Below are positions 1-9,060 of a stretch of DNA of 64,000 bases, in pieces (within the stretch, counting starts at the first letter, position 1; the number at the start of each line of letters is the position of its first letter). Below the pieces are notes generated by a model. That model searched no databases. It was given only the letters and a program-made list of their open reading frames with translations, and was not told the origin of the DNA. The DNA comes from Schizochytrium sp. CCTCC M209059 (lineage: Eukaryota > Sar > Bigyra > Thraustochytrida > Thraustochytriidae), in assembly GCA_000818945.1 (NCBI GenBank), contig KN805386.1:571948-635947 (forward strand), read 5' to 3'. The position numbers were made by a program, and so were the translations under genes.

Positions 1-2868
1 GCCGTAGGGATCGCTCCCTTTGCAAATCCGAGCGCAGAGCAAAAATTTTACAAGCTGCAGTGCAAGGCTTCGCTGCAGGGCCTGAGTCGCGCTGCGATCG
101 GCCTTTCTCTATTCGATGCTACTCTCTTTTCACTTAGCATGGCGATCTGGTTTGGGCCTTCTTCTTACAACATGTGCCGCATTATTGGAGCAACAATTTC
201 TATCGGCATGAAGCTCGTCTTCTTCACTTTTTTCCGAGCCAGGCCGCCTCTCGCGTCGCGCCATCTCAAACTCATCATTCTGGTCATCACGGCGCTCGAG
301 GTTGGCTTCACCTTTCTCATTGATCCTGTTAACAGCGTTGGACTAGTAAGCAGCGAGTCCATGACATCACTGTGTGAGCGTGGCGAAGTGGCCAGTCCGT
401 ATTGCAAATACGGACAAAACCCAGACGGGGTGTTCCTCTTTGCAGTCTTGATCGCACTGCTTAGTCTTAATATTTCTCATACAAGCACAGTGGCGGCGGG
501 ACTTTCTGTGCCACTTGCCACAATCCTCGCTTCCGTCCTCTTGTACGTATCGAACACGTCGAATCTCGTCACCACCTGCATGCTCTTCGCGTTTGGCATC
601 GTGTGCTGGTTTGGAACTGCACAAAGTGAGGCGCGCTTTCGGCAGCTCTTCGACCGCACAGTACTTTCTCAGGAGGCGATGCGAAGAAATCGCAAGCTCA
701 GGGCCTCTTTTGACCGACACGTAGACAACGAGCGCAATCTTTTTGAACACACCCAGCTGCTCTCACAGGAAAACCGGATCTTACGTCGCAAGGCCGCGGG
801 CAGTACCGATGCAGAGGCCGCAAAAGGAATCGAGCTGGAGTCTCCGCTTTTTGTGGCCATCCACGACCTTCGCGACGTACAACGCCACGCTAAACAGGCC
901 AATGAGATCGCCATGGCCAACGCGCTGGATCATGTGATTCACAGTCTACAGTCTACCCCAGAGTTGTCAAACATTGACATCACCCGAAAAGCGCGCCAAG
1001 CTGACTCTCTTGACGTCAAGACCAAAGAATGGCTCAGCTCTGCGACCAGCGGCTGGGAGCAGCAACGCACGCGCAACCGAAAGGTGAACTTAAAGTCGTC
1101 CGACCTTCAGCCCCGCGGTGATCGCAAGTCAAAGAAGGCGAGTCTCGAGTCTTTGCATAGCAGCAAGTTCTTGCGCGCCCTCACCGCTGACTCCGATATA
1201 GTCCACGAAGAGAAGTCTTCGTCCTCGGGCTCGAACGAATCGCTTGTCCATGCTGGAGACTCAAAGACCAGCTTTGATGGTCCGGCCAAGGGTCCGGGGC
1301 ATGAGCATCACCATCGTGACGCAGGCGGTGAGCTCAGCTTAGCGCACACAAGTGCAAGCGAAATTGCAAAGGCGCAGGCCTGTGTGCCGGATCTTCTCGA
1401 CCCAATCACAGCGCTCGATGTTAATAATGCCCAGCATGAGCAATCTTTGCTCGCGACTTTGCGTCACACTTCCTCAACACGCTTCCAGTACAATCACGCA
1501 CAACAGCAATCAACGAGACCTACGAAAGCCATGGACCAAGACGAAGCGCCCCTTGGTCGGCGCGAGTCGAAAATGCCTCTGCGCCAGATATCCTCTGCCA
1601 ACATCGAGTCAATCGCAGCAATGCTCAAGGACTTCACTTCTTGGAATGACTTTGATGTCTTCCAGTTGGGCAAACTTACTCCATTCCCGCTCACCACCGT
1701 GGTGGACTATGCCATTGATCTGGATGGTACTCTTACTGCCGTTGATATTAGCTACTCGCGGCTCATCAACTTTTGCCAATTCATTGATACGACCTATTGC
1801 TATGGGCAGGACATCATGCAGTCCGAAGAAGAGCTTATGCGTCATCGAAACCCCTACCATAACAATATGCATGCCGCAGACGTGGTGCAGTCGACCTACT
1901 GCTTTCTTGCACACGCCGAGGAATTTGGCGATGTGGCTCCCGTCGATCGGTTCGCCTGCGTCATGGCAGCGGCAATGCACGATTATCATCACCCAGGCCG
2001 CACAAATCAGTTTCTTGTGTCTCAGGGGCACCCCATTGCTATTCAACACAATGATCAGAGTCCCAATGAGCGCTTCCATCTCGCCGAGGCCTTTCGAGCG
2101 ATGCAGGAAGAAAAGCACAACTTTTTGCTTCGCCTTCCGCAAAAGTTGCGTCTCGAGGTCCGTCAAACAATCATCGATCTCGTCCTTGCTACCGACCTTG
2201 CGCAGACCATGCACTACCTTTCGCGCTTCCAGCTCTACATGTCGGCTCGCACCGAGAACAGCTTCTCTGGACAGACGAATAAGCGTCTGACCTCGCTGCC
2301 AACCGTCAGCGAGGAAGCCGAGGCTTTGCCAACGAGCCCGGGCAGTGCCCCTTCAGTAGATTCGCTGCAGCAATCCGGGAGCAGCAGCCTCATTGATACG
2401 GATCAGAGCATTTTACTCATGCAGATCGCCATAAAAGTGGCCGACATCGGTCATCCATGCAAGCCGCGTTCCTTGCACATTGAGTGGACAATGCGTATTC
2501 AGCAAGAATTCTTTATCCAAGGTGACATCCAAAAGTCTTCTGGCATCATGGTGGATCCGCTCTGCGATCGCGACAATATCAATATGAACAAGGCCCAGTG
2601 CGGTTTTATTGACTTTGTCTGCCGTCCTCTTGTGCAGCCTTTTGCAGAATTTGCCAATCTGCCATCACTGTTGGAGAATCTCAACTCAAATTATCGCTAT
2701 TGGACTCAATTAGAGGAAGAGGAGTCTAGTGCCAAGGCAGCGCGCCGTTGGTCTCGGAATTCAGTGTCGCTTCTTCGGGTGGGCCCAAATACCCTTCCCA
2801 AAGCATCGTCTGCTTCGATCGGGCGGGTGTCAGAGACAGTAGCCTCTGACTCGACGGCTGAAAAGTAA
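1..2868 (+). CDS. Membrane-anchored 3',5'-cyclic nucleotide phosphodiesterase (5' end outside window)
   Basis: Hydrolyses cAMP and/or cGMP; substrate preference cannot be read from sequence. The frame is open from base 1, so the gene probably begins upstream. An ATG at 139 with a good context (A at -3, G at +4) is the alternative start, but the 46 upstream codons read like the start of a membrane segment. Numbering from base 1, about five hydrophobic segments lie in residues 35-215, then a probable coiled coil, a Ser-rich linker, and a class I PDEase HD domain at about 560-900. Visible catalytic features are HNNMHAAD (His620), HDYHHPGRTN (His660, Asp661), KVADIGH (Asp815) and the purine-clamp glutamine in QCGFIDF (Gln866). 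All metal ligands are present, so it should be active. The membrane part suggests local cyclic-nucleotide control. The last 36 codons and 3' flank are tandemly duplicated downstream. Confidence 0.9.
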   Translation, partial: AVGIAPFANPSAEQKFYKLQCKASLQGLSRAAIGLSLFDATLFSLSMAIWFGPSSYNMCRIIGATISIGMKLVFFTFFRARPPLASRHLKLIILVITALEVGFTFLIDPVNSVGLVSSESMTSLCERGEVASPYCKYGQNPDGVFLFAVLIALLSLNISHTSTVAAGLSVPLATILASVLLYVSNTSNLVTTCMLFAFGIVCWFGTAQSEARFRQLFDRTVLSQEAMRRNRKLRASFDRHVDNERNLFEHTQLLSQENRILRRKAAGSTDAEAAKGIELESPLFVAIHDLRDVQRHAKQANEIAMANALDHVIHSLQSTPELSNIDITRKARQADSLDVKTKEWLSSATSGWEQQRTRNRKVNLKSSDLQPRGDRKSKKASLESLHSSKFLRALTADSDIVHEEKSSSSGSNESLVHAGDSKTSFDGPAKGPGHEHHHRDAGGELSLAHTSASEIAKAQACVPDLLDPITALDVNNAQHEQSLLATLRHTSSTRFQYNHAQQQSTRPTKAMDQDEAPLGRRESKMPLRQISSANIESIAAMLKDFTSWNDFDVFQLGKLTPFPLTTVVDYAIDLDGTLTAVDISYSRLINFCQFIDTTYCYGQDIMQSEEELMRHRNPYHNNMHAADVVQSTYCFLAHAEEFGDVAPVDRFACVMAAAMHDYHHPGRTNQFLVSQGHPIAIQHNDQSPNERFHLAEAFRAMQEEKHNFLLRLPQKLRLEVRQTIIDLVLATDLAQTMHYLSRFQLYMSARTENSFSGQTNKRLTSLPTVSEEAEALPTSPGSAPSVDSLQQSGSSSLIDTDQSILLMQIAIKVADIGHPCKPRSLHIEWTMRIQQEFFIQGDIQKSSGIMVDPLCDRDNINMNKAQCGFIDFVCRPLVQPFAEFANLPSLLENLNSNYRYWTQLEEEESSAKAARRWSRNSVSLLRVGPNTLPKASSASIGRVSETVASDSTAEK

Positions 2869-3106
2869 CGTCTCGTGTCTTCTTCTTGAGCAAAAGGAAG
2901 AGAGGGGGCGGGGAGGGGGGGGGGAGGGGTTCATTCAGTGTCGCTTCTTCGGGTGGGCCCAAATACCCTTCCCAAAGCATCGTCTGCTTCGATCGGGCGG
3001 GTGTCAGAGACAGTAGCCTCTGACTCGACGGCTGAAAAGTAACGTCTCGTGTCTTCTTCTTGAGCAAAAGGAAGAGAGGGGGCGGGGAGGGGGGAGGGAG
3101 GTGTTC
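2759..3106 (+). repeat. 174-bp tandem duplication of the PDE gene's 3' end
   Basis: Copy 1 (2759-2932) covers the last 36 codons, the stop and about 65 bp of 3' flank. Copy 2 (2933 to about 3106) repeats it almost perfectly, with differences only in the G-rich tract near the end. The unit is 58 codons long, but the stop in copy 1 prevents an extended protein. Confidence 0.9.
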
Positions 3107-3328
3107 ACACTTTCTTTTCCGCGCGTGAAGGGGTTAGTTTTTTCAGCAAAATTTCTTTGCGTCCATCTCATCTATAATGTATTCTATCTACATGTTCGCC
3201 GTCAGCAAAATTCTCGACATTCGCCGTAAAAGAGTCATGATATATTCTGCCCTAGAGGAGACATTTATCTTATTTACACACATTGAGTCTCTACCTTTTT
3301 ACGCTGCTGCATGGTCGGTCTCCCCTCG

Positions 3329-4312
3329 TCATGCATAATCATCTGCCGGAATTTCCAGACGGAGCTGCGGCAAGCCGTCGGGACCGAGCGCGGCACCACT
3401 TGAACCCGATGCTGTACTATCGTGGATTTGAGATGTTCCCAATTCTTTACGGTCTTCACTTGTCTCCTGAACAGGGTCCGTTGCATTTGCTTCCCCGTCA
3501 GATTCCTGATGGGCCTCAGTCGGTGAGCGATCGGGACCCGTCGCAGGAGCGACAGAGAAGGCTACGCTCGTAAATCTTCTGGGCTCAAGACGCTTGAGCC
3601 CAATGCCTTGCAGCTTCTCTTCGAGTTCGAGCCAGAAATCGACGGAATCGCGACCCTGAATGATTTCTTCCTCCTGGTCCAAGTCTTGGCAGCGCGTAGC
3701 AAGTTCCTCGATGAAGTGGACTACAGAGATGGATTTCGGCATGGGTGCAACCTTGTAAAGGTCCCGGAGACGATCAGCTCTGCCCGGCAGCAAGGCGCAG
3801 AGAATCTCGAGGAGATCTTTGGCAAGGTAGACGGGCAAGAGGACAATTCGATTGGGGACCTCAGGCCTTTTCCTCCTCATGCTTTTTTTACCTGGGCCGG
3901 GCGAGTCAAGACTCACACTGCCGTCCTCGCTCGCGACGAGACCGCCGGGTCCGTAGTATTTAACTGAGTTTCCGTTTGTGGCATCAATGTCGTCGTCAAA
4001 GTCCTCGACCTCTGCGTTCTCATTGGGCCCTTGCTGAGCATTCGCTTCTTGCGCCTGAATGTCAATGTCCTTCACTTCCACAGCGACCTCGTCGCCATCA
4101 TTTCGGTTTTTCTCGGCCGAGAATGCTGGGTCAAGACCGTCGTCGTGGTCGGGATCGTACGTGTCTGCATCGACATCCTCGAGGCCGTTCCCCTCGCCAC
4201 CTCGAGCACCTTGTATCTCACGGATCTGCCCATGCTCGAGTTGCTGTTCGATGTCATCGCCATTCTCCTTCTCATCTACGTTCGAGCGTGCCGTTGTCGA
4301 AGAGGTCGCCAT
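3329..4312 (-). CDS. Acidic hypothetical protein, 327 aa
   Basis: I do not recognise this protein. From the ATG at 4312 (GCGATGG context) it is 327 aa; the frame runs on to 4429 but that extension is Arg-rich and lacks an ATG. Residues 1-150 are acidic and low complexity (many D, E, N). A compact mixed-charge block at about 165-275 follows (around LPVYLAKDLLEILCALLP and KSISVVHFIEELATRCQDL) and looks helical. The tail is again polar. An acidic N-terminus with a small helical domain would fit a chromatin or nucleolar factor, but no signature proves that. It is divergent from VPS51, sharing a short upstream region. Confidence 0.7.
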   Translation of the reverse strand: MATSSTTARSNVDEKENGDDIEQQLEHGQIREIQGARGGEGNGLEDVDADTYDPDHDDGLDPAFSAEKNRNDGDEVAVEVKDIDIQAQEANAQQGPNENAEVEDFDDDIDATNGNSVKYYGPGGLVASEDGSVSLDSPGPGKKSMRRKRPEVPNRIVLLPVYLAKDLLEILCALLPGRADRLRDLYKVAPMPKSISVVHFIEELATRCQDLDQEEEIIQGRDSVDFWLELEEKLQGIGLKRLEPRRFTSVAFSVAPATGPDRSPTEAHQESDGEANATDPVQETSEDRKELGTSQIHDSTASGSSGAALGPDGLPQLRLEIPADDYA

Positions 4313-4800
4313 CGCCTGCGACTTGACGCACGCCAAGCCCTCCGTAGCTTGCCCTGCGCGCGAAGACCTGGTCGTCGTCGCGCGTCGCCTCCTCCTCCTC
4401 TTCCTCCTCAGCTCGACCGGGCGCCTCAAGCTCGCGCGTCCAGGACAGCAAGGCCGTCGAGCGCGCGGGGGGACCGCACTTGCGCGCGTCGCGAGGCTCG
4501 CTTTCCTCTCCGTCCCCGTCCTCGCCCACCCTCCCTCCTCCTCCCCCTCCTCCTCCTCCTCCTCGTCGTCGTCGTCGCTGTCGGCAGCGGGTCTGCGCGC
4601 CGTCGGCTCGCCCTCTCGGTCTCCGGCGCTCTCTCTTTGGCCAGATCTGCGCCTTCATCGAGCAGAGCAAAGCAGAGCAGAGCAAGATAGAAACCTGGAA
4701 ACCCCCGCCGCCGCTGCAGGCGCGCGCGGCGAGAGCAGCGCGGCCGCAGCGAGCGCGGGCTCGAGGGCGGGCCGCGGCTGCCGCGGCCGTGAAGGACCGA
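4313..4800. promoter_or_regulatory. Compact bidirectional 5' region between the acidic hypothetical gene and VPS51
   Basis: The two genes diverge within under 500 bp. The stretch holds a pyrimidine tract ending in CAG at 4388-4411 (a plausible 3' splice site for VPS51), CTC/GTC trinucleotide runs at 4545-4580, and AGAGC/AAAGC pentamers at 4660-4686. There is no ATG on the + strand from 4313 to 4837. Confidence 0.5.
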
Positions 4801-7248
4801 CTGGAAAAGTCGAGCTTTGCGGAGCTCTTGCGCACAGATGACTCTCTGGTGCACGAGGTTCGCACCCTCGATGCCGATGTGCAGCTGCTCGTCTATGACA
4901 ACTACTCCAAATTCATCGGGGCCACGGACACGATTCGCAGCATGAAGGACAAGATCAACGAGATTGAGTCCGAAGTAGACGCCTTGGCTTCCCGTGTGGA
5001 TAATGTGCACGGCACTACGTTGGAGCTGAATGAGCGCATGCGCCCGAAACGGTCTCGCATCGAAAAGCTCGTGCGTCTGCAAGGACTCATCCAAAAGCTC
5101 AACTTTCTCTTTGAGCTGCCGCTGCGTCTGCGGCAATGTATCGAGATGGACGCTGCAGGCCAGGCCGTGCGGTACTACCAGCGTGCGGTGCCGATTCTGC
5201 AAAAGCACGCCGAAGTGGCATCCTTTGCAGCGATTCAAAAGGAATCAGAAGAGATCATTCTGCAGCTACGAGAGAATTTGCGCGAGAAAATCAACCAACC
5301 TTCGCTCAGCTTTGACGGCTTCAATGAGAGTCTGTCGTTGTTGATTGAGCTGTCTGAGGGCTCGGATCTCCTTCCCTCTGCGCCCTCGGGCTCGCTCGAC
5401 AAGGAGGCGTTGCGAGATGCCTTTTTCGCATGGCACGAACATCATTTCGATGCGCAAATGAAACGGGCGCTAGAGCTTCAGGCCAATTTGGGCCTCGAGG
5501 GCTTTGTCTCGGAGCTCTGTGTTCGTGTCCTGGACGACCTTCAATCGGCCTGTGAGACGTATAAGCGCCTCTTTGCCGATGGCACTGGCCTCACGACCCC
5601 CTCGGCGGAGGAAGAGGTGCGGGCGGCCCGAGAGGATGCCGCTCACCAACTCCGAGCCTTTGCCAAGCCCGTGCTATCTCGGTTTCTCAACACGGTTCGG
5701 TCTCGTCTCGTGGCCGACGACGTCATGTACGGCGGCGAGATTCATGCAAAGGAGAACGATCGTAATGCAGCAGAGGGCAAGCGTGCACGGGAAAGTGAGC
5801 TTGATGCTACACAGCGCAGCGAGGCAGGCCAGTTTGGTGTCCTTCTCGGGGCGCTCGATGCATTTGTCCGCCACATGCACGAGACGGATTTGGGTGAAGT
5901 TGTCCGAGCGGGCTTTTTGCAGGATCGATCTACCGAGGTGGCGGAACATGTGATTCGAAATCAGGTCGTGCTCGCCTTTGACGAGCTGCACGCGGACGTG
6001 AACAAGCGATTGATTTCAATGTATGATGCGCACGTGCACAAGGAGGAAATGCAGCACGCGTCGCCCATGGTTCGCGCCAAAGAGCTCGCCATCGAGATTG
6101 AGTCAGACATTGCGCAAACGATGATGGACCTGGATGGTTTGCTGCGCGCGTGCTCGGATCTCTTGGCCGATATGTCTGCTATTTTCGACAATCTGATCAA
6201 ATTTCAACTGCGTTCGTGGGTGCTTGGCCTGGCGAATGCGCTGGAATGCGTATGCGACCCGTTTCATCCGGCACGGCGCTCACAGGGCGAGCACGGCCGC
6301 ATCGCGCTCTCACTACACGCGCTCGGGGATGGCAAGTCGTCGTCGTCGCGACAGGCGCAGGGCATGGCACCGGAGCGAAGTAAGATCCTCGTGGTCGTAC
6401 CTGTGCGTGCAGGCGATGAGCCGGACGCCCTGTTGGACCTTGCATGCCTAGCTTTGCAATTTCGTCTCTACGTACGACGGTGTCCTTATTCGATCGCCGG
6501 GGCCCCAGAGTTGATGAACGAGCTTGACGCCACCAAAGAGCGTCTATTGCTCGCCTTTGTCGAGGCCAACGCCAATTTGCTGTCCAAAGATCTCGGGGTC
6601 TCTGTTGCACTTGCGCCGGGAGAAGCTGGATTCGAGGGTGGCTCTGGGGCCTGGTCGGTGCGGCCTTCGATTGTAGCGGTAGTAGAGGGCATTCATCGCT
6701 GCTGCAAACAGGTTTCCTTGTGCTCGCAGGACGACCATTTGTTAGGTCCGGCGAAGAAGTTGAATGAGGCAGAAGCTGACGATGAACCTGGCTTGGGTGC
6801 CGGAACCGCTTTTGACACCGACATGCGCGCCCATTCAGGGCGGTTCATGCGCTCTTCGACGGGCAATCGCGTGACGGCGAGTGTCCAAAAGGATATTGAG
6901 CGCATGTTCTCGCGACGCGTGACTCTGTACGAGCATGTGCAGCTGACGGCGGACTCTGTGGCGTTAAATTTGCTCAAGGTGATCCTCAAAACGCTCTTTG
7001 AAGCAACGCGAGAGTCTACCTTTTCCCGTGAGGCGTTCCAGCAGTTCGAAATTGACTTGTACTTTTTACGTTCCGTGGTGCCGACGCTGGTGGAGGATGT
7101 GGAAGTGCCTTCCACGCAGCTGACGCAAGTCATGGCTGCTTCGCGCGACCGCTGCGTGGATCCAGAGCCTCTCTCGCAAGATGTGATTGACCGAGCGTGT
7201 CGCGCATCGCGTGCAGCAATGCGCGAGAACCAGGAAGCGTCGTCGTAG
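4480..7248 (+). CDS. VPS51: VPS51 homologue, GARP/EARP tethering complex subunit (true start unresolved)
   Basis: VPS51 joins VPS52, VPS53 and VPS54/50 to tether endosome-derived vesicles at the trans-Golgi or recycling endosomes. The diagnostic N-terminal motif is clear: EVRTLDADVQLLVYDNYSKF then IGATDTIRSMKDKI, at about residues 126-160 of the frame counted from 4480, followed by the helical rod expected of a CATCHR-type tether. The frame is 922 codons, comparable to the family. Its nominal first codon at 4480 is TTG, and the first in-frame ATG (4942) lies inside the conserved motif, so it cannot be the start. Either a short upstream exon supplies the ATG through an intron (a polypyrimidine-CAG acceptor ends at 4411) or a non-AUG codon is used. 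The Pro/Arg-rich first 100 codons may be partly 5' UTR. Confidence 0.85.
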   Translation: MRASRGSLSSPSPSSPTLPPPPPPPPPPRRRRRCRQRVCAPSARPLGLRRSLFGQICAFIEQSKAEQSKIETWKPPPPLQARAARAARPQRARARGRAAAAAAVKDRLEKSSFAELLRTDDSLVHEVRTLDADVQLLVYDNYSKFIGATDTIRSMKDKINEIESEVDALASRVDNVHGTTLELNERMRPKRSRIEKLVRLQGLIQKLNFLFELPLRLRQCIEMDAAGQAVRYYQRAVPILQKHAEVASFAAIQKESEEIILQLRENLREKINQPSLSFDGFNESLSLLIELSEGSDLLPSAPSGSLDKEALRDAFFAWHEHHFDAQMKRALELQANLGLEGFVSELCVRVLDDLQSACETYKRLFADGTGLTTPSAEEEVRAAREDAAHQLRAFAKPVLSRFLNTVRSRLVADDVMYGGEIHAKENDRNAAEGKRARESELDATQRSEAGQFGVLLGALDAFVRHMHETDLGEVVRAGFLQDRSTEVAEHVIRNQVVLAFDELHADVNKRLISMYDAHVHKEEMQHASPMVRAKELAIEIESDIAQTMMDLDGLLRACSDLLADMSAIFDNLIKFQLRSWVLGLANALECVCDPFHPARRSQGEHGRIALSLHALGDGKSSSSRQAQGMAPERSKILVVVPVRAGDEPDALLDLACLALQFRLYVRRCPYSIAGAPELMNELDATKERLLLAFVEANANLLSKDLGVSVALAPGEAGFEGGSGAWSVRPSIVAVVEGIHRCCKQVSLCSQDDHLLGPAKKLNEAEADDEPGLGAGTAFDTDMRAHSGRFMRSSTGNRVTASVQKDIERMFSRRVTLYEHVQLTADSVALNLLKVILKTLFEATRESTFSREAFQQFEIDLYFLRSVVPTLVEDVEVPSTQLTQVMAASRDRCVDPEPLSQDVIDRACRASRAAMRENQEASS

Positions 7249-7737
7249 AGTCCCGGGCATCGGCACAGCATAACACTGGCATGGTACAGAAAGAATAGCA
7301 TACGTAGCTAGCTCGGCATGGGCAGATCATCAGATATCAGAAAAAAAAATTGTCATAATAAGGTTAGGTTAGAAGTGAGTGAGTGGTGAACCTGGCCGGC
7401 GCCTTGGCCTGAGGTTCGATCAATCGTAGCGTCTGTAGATAAACAAGCTTGCGTCGCGCTGCGCTGAGTAAAGCGCGGGCAAGCTTTGGGTGCGGTCAAT
7501 CCTCTTGCATTTCTTTTTCTTTTCTTTTCTTTTCTCCCGCGCGCCCCCAAAAAAAGAAAGAAAGAAAGAAAGAAAGAAAAGGACAGATCCTGACCCGGTT
7601 GGTTGTGTGTTCGGGGTCGAGTTCCCAGAGATAAGGAGAACAGACAAGAGAGACCCAGATCGAAATCTTCGAACTGTCGCCTTCGTCCTTCATGATGTGG
7701 TCGCTCATGCGCGATTTCTTTCGTTTTTGAATTTCGA
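7249..7737. other. Convergent intergenic region with a pyrimidine/purine inverted repeat
   Basis: This holds the 3' flanks of VPS51 (+) and the Q-rich gene (-). A TTTTC-type tract (about 7510-7536) is followed by a GC-rich spacer and an AAAG tract (about 7549-7582) that can pair with it as a hairpin. No gene is seen. Confidence 0.6.
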
Positions 7738-8295
7738 TCAAAAGAAATCGAAGCGATCGTCCATGTCCATGTCCTGATCCGTGGCCTCGCTGGCAGCCGA
7801 GCGAAAGGAACGTTTCTTCAAGGCCGGCGCGAAGACCATGGGGTCGTTCTCCATCCGAGCGATGGCGTCTTCGGCCGAAGAAACGTTTACGCTGCTCGTG
7901 TTCCAACTGCAGCCAGTTTCGTCGTCGCAACGACGCTTTGTCTTGCTTTGCAGCATGCCGTTGGCTTGCTGCTGTTGTTGCTGCTGCGACTGGGGCGCCA
8001 GCGAATTCACGCAGCGCCCGGACACGGAGCAGATTTTGAGGCCGTCGTGGCGGAAGACCCAGCGGATGCAGAACTGGTCGCAGCGGTGGACCTCGCCCGT
8101 GTCGCTGCGGAACTCATCCCCCTGCACGTGGTGCCAGTTCGCGCCGCGTCGAGCGGTCTTGACGAAGTCCTTGTCCAGCGTGCTAATGAGAAACTCGTTC
8201 CACTCCTCGTTGGCCTGTTTCGGGGCCACCGCAGCGCATTGCTGCTGCTGCGGCGCGAACGCCATCGGCGCCTGCTGCGGCTGCGGCTGCCACAT
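7738..8295 (-). CDS. Q-rich hypothetical protein, 185 aa
   Basis: Not recognised. The start is the ATG at 8295 (GCGAGATGT); the frame continues upstream only through a TTG at 8328 inside a GCAAC pentamer repeat. The N-terminus is Gln/Pro/Ala-rich (residues 1-30). Residues 32-95 form a compact region rich in Trp, His and Cys (EEWNEFLISTLDKDFVKTA, then a WHHVQGDEFRSDTGEV segment and a CDQFCIRWVF segment) that looks like a small folded domain. A Gln run and a basic KTKRRC patch, possibly a nuclear signal, follow. The acidic C-terminus ends in DMDMDDRFDFF. Mixed low complexity plus a small domain suggests a nuclear protein, but the function is unknown. Confidence 0.65.
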   Translation of the reverse strand: MWQPQPQQAPMAFAPQQQQCAAVAPKQANEEWNEFLISTLDKDFVKTARRGANWHHVQGDEFRSDTGEVHRCDQFCIRWVFRHDGLKICSVSGRCVNSLAPQSQQQQQQQANGMLQSKTKRRCDDETGCSWNTSSVNVSSAEDAIARMENDPMVFAPALKKRSFRSAASEATDQDMDMDDRFDFF

Positions 8296-8461
8296 CTCGC
8301 CTGCTAAGAGCAACGCAACGCAACGCAACGCTACCCAACACTACAAGACAACAACCAACGAGCTCAAACGAGCTCGCCCTCGCACGTGCCCACCTGACTC
8401 CGCCTTCGAGCGACGCCTCTCTCCCGTCCTCGCGCACGCGCGACGGAGCTCCTCGCTCCCA

Positions 8462-8630
8462 CGTGCGTGCGTGCGTGCGTGCGTGCGTCTGTCTCGTCCG
8501 GACTCGCTCGACTCGACTCGACTCGGCTCGTCTCGCTCCGGAGCGAGAGCGGGCGAGGGAGCACCAAGAGAACGTCTGCGCGGCTCGGCTCGGCTCGGCT
8601 CGGCTCAACTCAACTCGACTCGTCTCGCTC
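8462..8630. repeat. GTGC tetramer and CTCGA/CTCGG/CTCAA pentamer arrays
   Basis: A perfect GTGC run at 8462-8487 is followed by two blocks of CTCG(A/G)-type five-base units, interrupted by about 40 bp of unique sequence. Confidence 0.85.
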
Positions 8631-8930
8631 GCGCGCGCGGCGTCTGTCGGGCTCCGGGACCGCGGCGCTGTCTCGGCCGCGGGGGGCGCGAGGGCGAACG
8701 GACGGGCGGCCGGGCGCGCGCCGGGACTTGAGGTCCTGCTCCGCGGTGCGCAGGCGGGGGCGGGCCGAGCGAGGGGTTTGTTTAGTTTAGTTAGGCGAGG
8801 AGCGGCGCCGATCTGCGGCTGGGCCGTCGGATGCGGGAAGGACGGGGAGGAGGGAAGCACGACAGCGCTGCGACGCCGGGGCTGGGCTGCCTTCGTGAGT
8901 CTCTCGCGCGCGCGGTCGCTCGGCCGGGTG

Positions 8931-9003
8931 CCTCGCCTTGCCTCGCCTCGCCTTGCCTTGCCTTGCCTTGCCTTGAGCTGCCTCGCCTCGCGTCGCCTCG
9001 CGT
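8931..9003. repeat. CCTTG/CCTCG pentamer array
   Basis: About 14 five-base units alternate between CCTCG and CCTTG, with one interruption near 8976. Confidence 0.85.
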
Positions 9004-9024
9004 TGGATTTTCAAATTCGGACTC

Positions 9025-9060
9025 GAATTCGAATTTGAATTTGAATTTGAATTTGAATTT
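9025..9060. repeat. GAATTT hexamer repeat, six units
   Basis: GAATTC followed by five GAATTT units. AT-rich sequence continues to about 9150 with A and T runs, in contrast to the GC-rich surroundings. Confidence 0.9.

Noticed and set aside
3329..4312. MRG/EAF3-type chromatin domain in the acidic hypothetical protein
   Set aside because: The helical block does not show the conserved MRG residues when compared from memory; left as unknown.
8183..8860. Minus-strand 225-codon frame upstream of the Q-rich gene
   Set aside because: Arg/Ala/Ser-rich translation of pentamer and GC-rich repeats, overlapping the real gene in another frame.
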